Of a DNA stretch of 36,743 bases, positions 7,481 to 16,400 are shown piece by piece. The notes beneath the pieces are model-generated. The model was given only the letters and a program-made list of their open reading frames with translations. It was not told the DNA's origin and searched no databases. How positions within the stretch are numbered: the first letter of the stretch is position 1; every line of letters starts with the position of its first letter. Location: assembly GCF_003612055.1 (NCBI RefSeq), contig NZ_RAWB01000022.1, positions 1 through 36,743 of the forward strand, given 5' to 3'. Made by a program: the position numbers and the translations under genes. Source of the stretch: Corallococcus llansteffanensis (GTDB taxonomy: Bacteria; Myxococcota; Myxococcia; Myxococcales; Myxococcaceae).

Positions 7481-10400
7481 CTACTTCGTGAACGTGATGG
7501 GACCCGTGGACAGCGTGGTGTTGTTCGCACCGTCCACCGCGCGCACGCGCCAGGTGTGCGTGCCCGTGGCCAGCCCGGTCACCGTCGTCTGCTCGGTGCC
7601 CACGCCGTACACCTCGAACTCCCACAGCGAGTAGCCATAGGCCGTCGCGCGCTGCACACCGCGCATGCGCACGTAGCGACCCACGCCCGTCAGGCCCGTC
7701 CAGTCGTCGATGCCACCGTCGCCGGTGTCCACCGTCTTCAGCGCCACCCAGTTGGTCGCGCCGTCCAGCGACGTCTCCACGACGTAGCGCCGGCCGTACG
7801 CGGCCTCCCAGTTCAAGAGCACGCGCTTGACGGAGTAGATGGCGCCCAGGTCCACCGTGATGGAGTCGGTGTCACCCGTCGTCGCCGTGCCGACGCTCGA
7901 CCAACGCGTCGTCAGGCTGCCGTCCACCGCGTCGTTCGGGCTGCCGAACTCGGACGAGGTGGCCACCACGTTCTTGCCCCTCGCCAGGTTCGTCCCGGCG
8001 GGGGTCGCCGCGCTCCGCAGGATGGCCGGGCTCCGGTCCGCCCCGTCCACGATGAGCACGTACTGCGCCACGCCCGCGCCCACGTCCGTGGTCTGCTCCC
8101 AGATGAAGCGCGTGGACGTCCCCGGCACCGCCTGGCCCGCCGACGGCGACAGCGCCGCGAAGGCCGCCGGAGGCGTCGTGTCGTTCAGCGTGAAGGTGAA
8201 CGTGGGGGACTGCGTCACCCCGTTCGCCCAGTTGAACGCCTTGACGAACCAGGTGTGCGTCCCGTTCGCCAGCTTCAGGCTCTCCAGCGGAGCCGACGGC
8301 GTCTTCGTGATCGCCACCGGCGCGGCGCCGCCGTCGATGAAGACCTCGTAGCGCTGGATGCCCGTCTGCGGATCGCTGCTCGCGTTCCAGGTGAACGCCG
8401 GCCGCGTGGTGGTGATGACCACGTTGTTCGCCGGCGTCAGCAGGCTGAACGCCACCGGCGCCGTCGCATCCGTCAGGCCGAAGCCCTGGATGCCCACGCC
8501 GTACTGGAACAGCGGGTTGCCGTAGATGGGCTCGATGTGCTGACCCGTGGCGATCTTCTGGCGGATGGTCGCCCGCTCCGCGTCCGTCGCGCCCAGATCG
8601 TACGGCAGGTCCCACCGCTCCAGCTGGCCACTCTCCACGTCCGTGCCAATCTGGCTCATGGAGCGCGGCAGCTGCCACGGCGTCTTGCCGCGCGGCAGCA
8701 CGTCACCGAACAGCACGTCCGCCACCGCGTAGCCGCCCATGTCGCCGGGACGGTACGCAATCAGCAGCGCGTTGGTGATGGGCATCACGTTCGTCAGGAT
8801 GTACGGCCGCGGCATGATCATCACCGTGGTCGTGGGGATGCCCCGCGACTTGAAGCTGTTGATGACGCCGAACTGGTCGCCCCACTTCGCGTCGTGGGCC
8901 GGGCCAATCGGGTCACCGGGCAGGTACGGCTTCTCCTTGTCCCACTCCGTGCCGTGGGTGAAGTAGCTCTCACCCACCACCACGATGGCCGCATCCGGCG
9001 TCACGCCCGCGGGGGCGTTGTCCTTGTAGACCGTGAGCCCCGCGGCCTCCGCGCGCGCCTTCACCGCCGCGTAGATGGTCGGGTCGCCGAACTCGTAGCC
9101 GTGGAAGTCCGAACGCCAGGTCACCATGCAGGACATGTCGTCCGCGCGGGGACCCGCGATGACGATCTTCCCACCCGCCGGCAGCCGCACCGGCAGCACG
9201 CCGTCGTTCTTGATCAGCGTCATCGCCTCTTGCGAAGCGCGGCGCACCGCCGCCTTGCTGTCCGCGGTGTGCCACTCGGAGGTGCCTGCGGGGCCCTGCT
9301 TGTACGGGTCCTCGAAGATGCCCAGGCGGAACTTCAGGTCGAGGATGCGGCGCACCGAATCGTTGATCCGGGACAGCGGCACCTCGTTCTCGAAGTTGGC
9401 CATCGCGGACGGCGTCGCGCCGCCCATGACGTCCGAACCCGCCGTGGCGGAACGCACCCACGAGCCCGAAGGCAGCCAGTCCGAGCAGATGACGCCGTCG
9501 TACTTCAGCTTGGTGCGCAGGTAGTTGAGGATGCCCGGGTTGTCACCCGCGCCGTACCCCTCCGGCCCCAAGAGCCAGCTGCCGGCGTAGCCCGGCATGA
9601 TGCCGCTCGTGCCCGCCTCGATGGCCGCGTGCCACGGACGCATGTGGTAGTGGATGGTGGTGCCGTCGTAGGTGATGCCGGCCTCACCACCGGCGCCCTG
9701 CCCCGGCCAGTGCTTCGTCGTCACCCAGATGGAGTTCGGGTTCACTTCCGGACCACCCTGGAGGCCGGCGATCAGCGCGCGGGTGATGCCCGCCGCGAGG
9801 TCGGCGTCCTCGCCGTTGCCCTCCTGGATGCGCGGATAGAGGACCTTGGTGTTCACCTCCGCCAGAGGCGACAGCGTGCCGCGGCTGCCAATGGCGATCT
9901 GCTCCTTCCGCTGGATGTCACCCATCTCGTAGATGGTGTCCAGGTCGCGCGACGCGGCGAGCGCCGGCTGCGTGGGCCAGCTCGTCTTGTAGCCGTGGAT
10001 GGAGTCACCCGCGTCGATGTGCGGGATGCCCAGCCGGGTGGCCGCGGACGCCTTCTGGAACATCGGGATGTCCGTGGGGGACAGCGGCCCCATCTGGAAG
10101 CCCGCCTCCGGGTAGACCTTGGCGTCGTAGAACATCTGCATCGCCTTCTCGTGCAGCGTCATCCGGCCCATCAGGTCGTTCACGCGAACGGAGATGGGGT
10201 TGCGCCAGTCCTCGTACGGGTCGATGACGCCGTTCTTGTTCAGGTCGCGCGAGCCGTTGATGACGTTGACGCCATCCGCCTGCGTCTCCACCGTCGGCAG
10301 GTACACGCTGAAGTTGCCGATGTCGGAGCGGGGCGTGCTGCCCGACAGCGTCGCGACGACGTACCACTTGTACGTCCAGCGATCCGGCAGGTCCTCCGTG

Positions 10401-11974
10401 AAGGTGAAGGACGTGCCCGTCTGCGACGCCACCTGCGTGTAGCGATCCAGCAGGTTGCCCGCCGCCATCCAGTCGTAGTCGTTGCGCGTCAGGTTGACGT
10501 AGAGCTTGTAGTTCGTCGCGCCCGTGACGGGGGCCCACGTCAGCGTGGGACGCCGGGTCGCGGTGACCATCGCGTTGTTCGCCGGCGACACCAGCCGGAA
10601 GGAACCCGCCACCGCCATCGGCGCGGGGGCCACATACGGGTCCGGGATGATGGTGGGGTCACGAGGATCCGTGGTGCCACCCGTGGCGAAGATCTCCACG
10701 TTCCAGTCCGCGCCCTGCACCGCCAGCGCGCTGACGGACTGCCCGCGCTGCTGGGTGCCGTTGTAGTCCACCACCGCCAGCCGGATGTCCGTGTTGGGCT
10801 GGGTGGGCGAGAACTGGTTCTTCGACAGCGTCACTGTCGTGTTGGGCGGGAACGTGAGCTGGTAGGTGAACGGCCCGGGCGGGTTGCGCACGGACGGCGT
10901 GGTGTTGCCCTCCTCCGGCACGGGCGTGACGCTCAGCGGCGCGGGCGACACGTTGATCTTCGCGTACGCCAGCTCCGGGAAGTTCAGCTTGATGGTCTGG
11001 TTGGTGGTCTGCGTCGGCGGCGGGTTCGTGCCGCCGGACTGGTAGACCTCGAAGGACCACAGCGAATAGCCGTAGCCGGTGCCGCGCTCGGTGCCGCGCA
11101 TGCGGAGGTACCGGTACGTGCCGGAGACGGGGATCTCCCGCCTGCCGATCGCGCCGTTGGTCACCGTGTTGAGCGTGGTCCACTGGGCGTCGTCGTTGGA
11201 GCCGTCAATCGTATACGTCTTGCCGTAGGCACCTTCCCAGTCCAGCACCACCTTGCCCACCACCTGGGACGTGCCCAGGTCCACGCGGATCCACTGGGGG
11301 TCCGCGGCATTGGAGGCCCAGCGCGTCGTCGCGAGCCCGTCGAACGCGAAGCCCGGCAGCAGGAACTCGGAGTTGCCCTCCACGCTGGACGCCGTGGCCG
11401 GCCTGTTCTTCGCCAGGTCCGTGTTGGTTGGCGGCGGCGTGCCCCCCGTCTCATAGATGGCGAACTCCCAGAGGGAATAGCCATACGCGCCCGCGCGCGC
11501 GACGCCCTGCATGCGCACGTAGCGGCCCGTGGTCCCCGCCGGCAGGGACAGGTCGTCCACCAGGCCGTCGCCGTTGGTCACGGTGAGCGCGTCCGTGAAG
11601 GCCGTGCCGTTGGCGGACACCTGGATCTTGTAGCCCGTGGCGTAACCCGCCTCCCAGGTCAGCACCACGCGCGAAATCGTGCGCGTCTGCCCCAGGTCCA
11701 CGGTGATCCATTCATTGTTCGTGAAGTTGCTGCCCCAGCGCGTGCCGCCGTCGCCGTCCACCGCGTACTGCCCCAGGAAGTTGCCTTCCGCGGAGGACGT
11801 CGTGGTGGGCCTGTTCAACGCCACGTTCGTCTGGGCCTGGGCCGGCGCGGCGCCCAGCACGGTCAGCAGCAGCGCCGCCGCCACGAAGGCGCGGTAAAGC
11901 CAGACACCGGGTGGCGCTTCCAGCAGGACCGGGCGCACGCCCGTTCTTGACAATTGAGAGGAAGATTCAGACAT
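7481..11974 (-). CDS. Secreted GH3 beta-glucosidase/exo-beta-glucanase with three F5/8C (discoidin) domains
   Basis: This 1497-aa enzyme has a long signal region ending in APAQAQ (about residue 47). Two discoidin domains follow (about 48-175 and 184-315), each ending in GYSLWEFAIYE or GYSLWSFEVYQ. Next are a beta-rich region, an FN3-like module (about 445-560), and an EF-hand-like DLNKNGVIDPYEDW. The GH3 N-domain runs from about 589; DGVICSDWLPSG holds the predicted nucleophile Asp832. The GH3 C-domain extends to about 1165, followed by two FN3-like modules, the second interrupted by a third discoidin domain (about 1325-1458). The family removes terminal glucose from beta-1,3 or beta-1,4 glucans; the discoidin modules probably bind the polymer or cell surface. 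AAGGAG stands 10 nt before the start. It is the last gene of the operon, 217 bp after its neighbour, and is followed by a terminator. Confidence 0.92.
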   Translation of the reverse strand: MSESSSQLSRTGVRPVLLEAPPGVWLYRAFVAAALLLTVLGAAPAQAQTNVALNRPTTTSSAEGNFLGQYAVDGDGGTRWGSNFTNNEWITVDLGQTRTISRVVLTWEAGYATGYKIQVSANGTAFTDALTVTNGDGLVDDLSLPAGTTGRYVRMQGVARAGAYGYSLWEFAIYETGGTPPPTNTDLAKNRPATASSVEGNSEFLLPGFAFDGLATTRWASNAADPQWIRVDLGTSQVVGKVVLDWEGAYGKTYTIDGSNDDAQWTTLNTVTNGAIGRREIPVSGTYRYLRMRGTERGTGYGYSLWSFEVYQSGGTNPPPTQTTNQTIKLNFPELAYAKINVSPAPLSVTPVPEEGNTTPSVRNPPGPFTYQLTFPPNTTVTLSKNQFSPTQPNTDIRLAVVDYNGTQQRGQSVSALAVQGADWNVEIFATGGTTDPRDPTIIPDPYVAPAPMAVAGSFRLVSPANNAMVTATRRPTLTWAPVTGATNYKLYVNLTRNDYDWMAAGNLLDRYTQVASQTGTSFTFTEDLPDRWTYKWYVVATLSGSTPRSDIGNFSVYLPTVETQADGVNVINGSRDLNKNGVIDPYEDWRNPISVRVNDLMGRMTLHEKAMQMFYDAKVYPEAGFQMGPLSPTDIPMFQKASAATRLGIPHIDAGDSIHGYKTSWPTQPALAASRDLDTIYEMGDIQRKEQIAIGSRGTLSPLAEVNTKVLYPRIQEGNGEDADLAAGITRALIAGLQGGPEVNPNSIWVTTKHWPGQGAGGEAGITYDGTTIHYHMRPWHAAIEAGTSGIMPGYAGSWLLGPEGYGAGDNPGILNYLRTKLKYDGVICSDWLPSGSWVRSATAGSDVMGGATPSAMANFENEVPLSRINDSVRRILDLKFRLGIFEDPYKQGPAGTSEWHTADSKAAVRRASQEAMTLIKNDGVLPVRLPAGGKIVIAGPRADDMSCMVTWRSDFHGYEFGDPTIYAAVKARAEAAGLTVYKDNAPAGVTPDAAIVVVGESYFTHGTEWDKEKPYLPGDPIGPAHDAKWGDQFGVINSFKSRGIPTTTVMIMPRPYILTNVMPITNALLIAYRPGDMGGYAVADVLFGDVLPRGKTPWQLPRSMSQIGTDVESGQLERWDLPYDLGATDAERATIRQKIATGQHIEPIYGNPLFQYGVGIQGFGLTDATAPVAFSLLTPANNVVITTTRPAFTWNASSDPQTGIQRYEVFIDGGAAPVAITKTPSAPLESLKLANGTHTWFVKAFNWANGVTQSPTFTFTLNDTTPPAAFAALSPSAGQAVPGTSTRFIWEQTTDVGAGVAQYVLIVDGADRSPAILRSAATPAGTNLARGKNVVATSSEFGSPNDAVDGSLTTRWSSVGTATTGDTDSITVDLGAIYSVKRVLLNWEAAYGRRYVVETSLDGATNWVALKTVDTGDGGIDDWTGLTGVGRYVRMRGVQRATAYGYSLWEFEVYGVGTEQTTVTGLATGTHTWRVRAVDGANNTTLSTGPITFTK

Positions 11975-12005
11975 TGGGGGACGACTCCTTGAGTAGGAAC
12001 ACCGT

Positions 12006-12017
12006 GACGCATGCGTC
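12006..12017. promoter_or_regulatory. 12-bp perfect palindrome upstream of the GH3 gene
   Basis: GACGCATGCGTC is its own reverse complement. It lies 32-43 bp before the GH3 start in the longest gap of the operon. It could be an operator for a local promoter or a chance palindrome. Related CGCAT...ATGCG arms occur at 26414-26429, upstream of the first operon gene. Confidence 0.3.
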
Positions 12018-12141
12018 TGGACGCACGACCAGGACGCGCGTCAAACGCAGAGGGGACTGCCGGCTGGAGGGACTGCATCCCTGCCCTGGCGACACCGGAC
12101 ACGGGGGCGTGCCGGCGACGTCAGGACAAGGCTCGGGCGTT

Positions 12142-12165
12142 CCGGCTGTCATCCTCGACAGCCGG
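12142..12165 (-). other. Perfect 9-bp inverted repeat in the GH3 leader
   Basis: CCGGCTGTC and GACAGCCGG are separated by six bases, 27 nt after the stop of the upstream lipoprotein gene. In RNA this forms a strong hairpin without a U-tract. It is more likely a 3'-end stabiliser, processing site or attenuator between the lipoprotein and GH3 genes than a full terminator. Confidence 0.4.
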
Positions 12166-12191
12166 CCCGCCCTCCTGGCACTGCGTCCTGC

Positions 12192-12860
12192 CTAGTTCGC
12201 GGTGAAGTACAAGTTGTCGAGCAGGAGGAACTGGCCCGCGGCTCCGCCTTCCGCGGCGAAGGTGAACGGTGCCGAAACGGCGTTGAGCTTCAGGCCCGCC
12301 GCGGTGTAGTCCGCGACCGGGATGGCCAGGTGGTGCCACTCCCCGTCATTCACCCAGCCGTACTTCGAGACGGCGAGCTGGAAGCCCTTTTCATTGGCAG
12401 CCAGGCCGCTCGACATGCCGACCTTCACGTTCGCGAACGCGGGGTCCGCGGACTTCATGCTGACGTGGAGCGTCTTCCAGGCGTCCAGGTTGCGCTCGGC
12501 CTTCCAGTGCACGCCGAAGCCCATCCACGGCTTGCCGTTCTGGACGATGCGGTCGGCGGACTTGCCCTCCACGCGGTCGGGATCCGACTCCACGTAGACG
12601 GTGCTCTCGTAGAGGTAGAAGTTCGTGTCGACGTTGTCGAGCACCACATCCTCCGAGCGACCCGTCTCGTAGAAGATGCCCACCATCAGGCGACGCTGGC
12701 CCGCTTCATACGGGAACGGCCCGGGCAGCAGCTGCGAGGCCGGCTCCGTGCCTCCGTCCGTGTCGGTGCCCACGGGGCCCTGGTCGGTGTAGTCCGCCGG
12801 GCCCGGATCCGGGCGGCAGGCGGCGAGCAGCAACAGCAATCCCCACACAGGCTTCTTCAT
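12192..12860 (-). CDS. Lipoprotein with jelly-roll, carbohydrate-binding-like domain
   Basis: This is a 222-aa lipoprotein with a signal peptide ending in LLLLLAACRP (Cys15). After a Gly/Thr/Asp-rich linker, residues of about 55-222 form a beta-sandwich pattern: RRLMVGIFYETG, NFYLYESTVYVESDP, MGFGVHWKAERNLDAWKTLHV, then NDGEWHHLAIPVADY and a final FLLLDNLYFTAN. Ending on a calcium or sugar-facing LDNLYF strand is typical of galactose-binding-like and CBM-type domains, and the region resembles the C-terminal domain of ExoP-type GH3 glucanases. No catalytic motif is seen. It is probably a surface or periplasmic beta-glucan-binding protein. Its ATG overlaps the stop of the preceding gene (ATGA), so the two lipoproteins are translationally coupled and probably function together. 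Confidence 0.75.
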   Translation of the reverse strand: MKKPVWGLLLLLAACRPDPGPADYTDQGPVGTDTDGGTEPASQLLPGPFPYEAGQRRLMVGIFYETGRSEDVVLDNVDTNFYLYESTVYVESDPDRVEGKSADRIVQNGKPWMGFGVHWKAERNLDAWKTLHVSMKSADPAFANVKVGMSSGLAANEKGFQLAVSKYGWVNDGEWHHLAIPVADYTAAGLKLNAVSAPFTFAAEGGAAGQFLLLDNLYFTAN

Positions 12861-13411
12861 GGCTTCACCGCCCGGTCCGCACCGCTTGAGGTCTTCACCA
12901 TCACCCAGCCGCCGCTCACCGTTCCGCCCAGCTCCACGACGCCCTTGTACGAGGGCGTCACCAGCTCATAGGCGATGGTGCCGGACGCGTCGTACGTCAC
13001 CGCGTCCGGGAAGTTGTCGAGCACGGACTGGAAGGCCTTCACCGCCATCTCCCGCGTCTGCGGGAGGCTGGCCTGATCCGCGAGGCCCCGCTGGTAGATG
13101 GCCGCGAGCTGGAGGCCCACGTAGTACTGCGCTTCACCGTACGGCCCCTGCGCCAGGATGGTGGCCCACGAGTAGTAGCCCGCCACGGGGCTCGCCCCGG
13201 ACTGGATGTCCCACTTCGTCTCCGTGCCCACGCCCGACAACCGGAAGGGGTTGTACGGGTCGTCCAGCACGGACGTGTTCGGGTAGATGCCCATCTGCGG
13301 GTCGGTGACCGTGAAGGTCATGTCCTCCAGCGAGCGGCCGTAGAGGATGGTCGGTTCGTCGTAGCAGCCGGACAGGGCCACCGCGGCGGCCAGCAGGAAA
13401 CCCGTCTTCAT
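12857..13411 (-). CDS. Small lipoprotein of unknown function in the glucan operon
   Basis: This 184-aa protein has a signal peptide ending in VALSGCYDEP (Cys16). The start at 13411 is chosen because it gives a standard lipoprotein leader and has GAGGG about 10 nt upstream; the in-frame ATG at 13444 would overlap the previous gene. I recognise no family. The mature part contains ASPVAGYYSWATILAQGPYG, a helical YYVGLQLAAIYQRGLADQ and a closing beta-rich stretch with SGTIAYELVTPSYKG and VSGGWVMVKTS. It lies 13 bp behind the hydrolase-barrel gene and is coupled to the jelly-roll lipoprotein gene. A role as a surface glycan-binding or barrel-associated lipoprotein is a guess from position. Confidence 0.7.
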   Translation of the reverse strand: MKTGFLLAAAVALSGCYDEPTILYGRSLEDMTFTVTDPQMGIYPNTSVLDDPYNPFRLSGVGTETKWDIQSGASPVAGYYSWATILAQGPYGEAQYYVGLQLAAIYQRGLADQASLPQTREMAVKAFQSVLDNFPDAVTYDASGTIAYELVTPSYKGVVELGGTVSGGWVMVKTSSGADRAVKP

Positions 13412-13424
13412 GATGCGTCGTCCC

Positions 13425-16400
13425 TCAGAGAGAAAGGATGGCATACGCGCCCACCTCGTACTCGCGACCCTTCAGGCCCTCGGTGATGCCCCGGTCGTTG
13501 AGGCCCTCCGAGTACTCATCCAACATGCGGACCAGCCCGCGCAGACCGAAGCGCGTGGACACCGCGCCCAGCACCGGCTTCTTCAACCCGTAGGACAGGT
13601 CCCCGCCCAGCTGCACCGGGTACGTGAGGTTGAAGACGCGGTGGTAGTCGTAGGGACCCCAGTCGTTGAAGTGCAGCTGGGCCGCGAGCAGCAGCGTGTC
13701 GTAGAGCACCGAGCCGTCCAGGCCGAAGCGGTGCACCTGCCGGTTGTCCTCGCCGGAGGACTGGTTGCTGCCCACGAACGCCGTGCCGAACAGGCGCAGG
13801 CGCTGCGACGGGTTGCCCACCAGGCGCAGCGACGTCTCCCACTCGTCCCGGGCGACCGGCGCGCTGCCGAACGCCACGGTGCTGCCGTCCGCGAGGATGG
13901 CGATGCCGGCGTCACGCGACGTGGGCTGGTGGCGGTAGACGATGTCCAGGCCCGCGGCGAACGGCGCGTCCTCGCGCAGGTCCCTGTCCCACGCCCAGAA
14001 CCAGGTGCCGGGTGTCGGGTCGAACGTGATGAGCAATTCCCCGCCCAGCGTCTCGCGGTTGTCCAACACGGTGAAGGCATCCACCAGCACGTTGCGGGGG
14101 CGCACGCCCGCGTAGTAGCGGCCGGTGTCCGGGTCGAACGCGTCGGAGATGGTCGGGTTCGGCCCGACGAGGGGCTTCTGGTAGAGCAGGTTCGGCGAGA
14201 CTTGAATCGTGCCGAACTGCAGCGCCGCGCCCAGCTGGCCGGCGTAGTGGTTGCCTCGGCCGCTCTCGCGCAGGCTCCAGCCGGTGATGATGTTGCCCTG
14301 CTCCGGGCCGCTGTCCGCGACGAGGCCGCGGATGGAGGACTGGACGAGCCAGCGCACCATGCCCATGTCGTAGGTGAGCCGCGCCTTCGCGCCCAGCGTG
14401 TCCAGGAACTGCACCTTGTCCTGGAGCACGTCGTAGCCGCTGTTGAGGTAGCTGGGCGCATCCGCCGCCGCGCGGCGCGTATAGGTGAACGTCTCCCCGA
14501 TGCGCTGGGGCGCGGCCAGGAGGCCGCCCACGTCGAGCACGAGCTTGCCGGTGGCGTACTGGAAGTTCAGCGCCGTCCTGCGCGCGATGCGCTCGCGCAC
14601 CACGGAGGCCGTGTTGGACGAAGCGCCCTGGGCCAGGTCCTCCTGGTGCACCAGCGTCACGTTCACCGGGCCCACGTTGTTGCGGTACTTGGCCACGGCG
14701 GACGGGTTGGCGCCCCAGTACAGCTCCGGGCCCACCGCGACCTTCAAGCCCTCGATGGCGCGCTTGCCGGTGAACACGACGCCGAAGGGCGCATTGCCGT
14801 GGTAGATGTCCAGGTTCGGGCCGTAGTTGGCCTCGCGGTAGAGGCCGAAGAAGTCACCCTCCTCGCCCCAGTGGTAGTGGCCGGTGCGGTAGTAGCCCTC
14901 GAGCGCGAAGTCCGTCCGGTCCAGCTTGAACTCCGCCTGGTACAGCGCGAAGCGATCCAGCGGCGAGTTCGACTGCGGCACGGCGCCCGGGCCCGTCGGG
15001 ATGACGTTCGTCCCCGGAGTGGAGGGCGTGCCGCGGTTCTCGTAGAACAGGTTGTTGAGCCGGTTCTGCGCCACGTTGCCCACGACGTTGAACGACGCGC
15101 GGCCGTAGACGCCGCTGGCCGGCTGCAACGCGAGGTCGAAGAAGATGGATTCGGTGTGGTCCGCGGAGCTCTGGTTGGGCCGCACCGTCGCGATGCTGCC
15201 GCGCGACAGCGAGCTGTCCAGGAGCAGCCGCAGGTTGGACACCCGCACCGCGCTCAGTTCCTCCGTGCGAGCCAGCGCCACCGACGACGTGTAGCTGCTG
15301 GTGAGCGAGGAGGGACGGATGGACCCGAAGTGCTGGCGGATGGTGTCCGGGTTGGTGTTCGGCGCGTACGGGTCCAGGCGGAAGGCGGCCTGGAGCACGT
15401 AGTAGGCGGTGCGCGGCTGGAGGCCGCTGATGCCATTGTCGTCCGGCGGGCCCAGGGCCGCGATGCCGAACCACTCCTCGTTCATGTTGTTCTGGCCGGG
15501 GACGAAGTCCGCCGTGTAGCCCCCGTTGGGCCAGGACGCGGTGGTGTCGTGGATGGAGAGGTTGGCCTCCTGGCCCATCTTCCACCAGCCGTCCACCCAC
15601 TGGAACACGAAGCCGCCCACGGCGGTGCCCGACATCCCCTGGCCGTAGCTCTCCAGGTAGATCTGCTCCCACTGCGTGCGCAGGTACTCCGCCTGCGCGA
15701 CGTGGTCCTCGCGGCCCGCGCGGGCGTCGTACGCATCCGCGCCGAACTCGGAGAAGAACACCGGCTTGTTGAGCTTCTGCTTCACCTCCGCGAACAGGTC
15801 GCGCGCGGTGGCGCCGCGGTAGACGTTCGTGCCCAGCACGTCCAGGTCCTGGCAGTACTTCGCGATGAGGTCGATGTACTGGAGGTCGCCGTTGGCGATG
15901 GACACCGGGTGGTTCGTGTCCCGCTTCTTCACCGTGCGGGTCGCCTCACCGTAGAGCGTGTAGAGCGACTCCGCGCGCGCCGCGTCCTCATGGCCGGGCA
16001 GCGCCTCGATCTCGAACGACGTCCAGTGCAGGCCGTAGTTGTTCTCGTTGCCCAGGAGCCACATCAGGACGCCGGGCACGTCCCGGTACACTTCGACCTT
16101 CTGCGCCAGCGCGTCCAGGATGGCCTGGCGGTGCGCGGGGTTCGAGTAGTCGATGTTGGGGACCATCACCCCGTTGACGGCGTGGCCGTAGCGGCCCATC
16201 AACGGGTTGAGCATCGTGTAGATGCCGTAGTTCCGGTAGATGTACTCGACCCAGACGGGCGGGATGTCGTCGAACTGGCGGATGGCGTTGATGCCCGCGT
16301 CGCGCAGCAGGCCCATCTCCTTGGCCAGCACCTGCTTGATGAAGTCCTCCGGCTGGTTCCAGAGCGAGTAGCGGTAGTTCTCACCAATGGGCGTGTAGCC

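Noticed and set aside
5831-11950. 2039-codon plus-strand open frame opposite the GH3 and M1-type genes
   Set aside because: Its translation is almost all Arg, His, Val, Gln and Gly with no domain, and it mirrors the GH3 frame, which has clear motifs. Long antisense frames are a by-product of high third-position GC.
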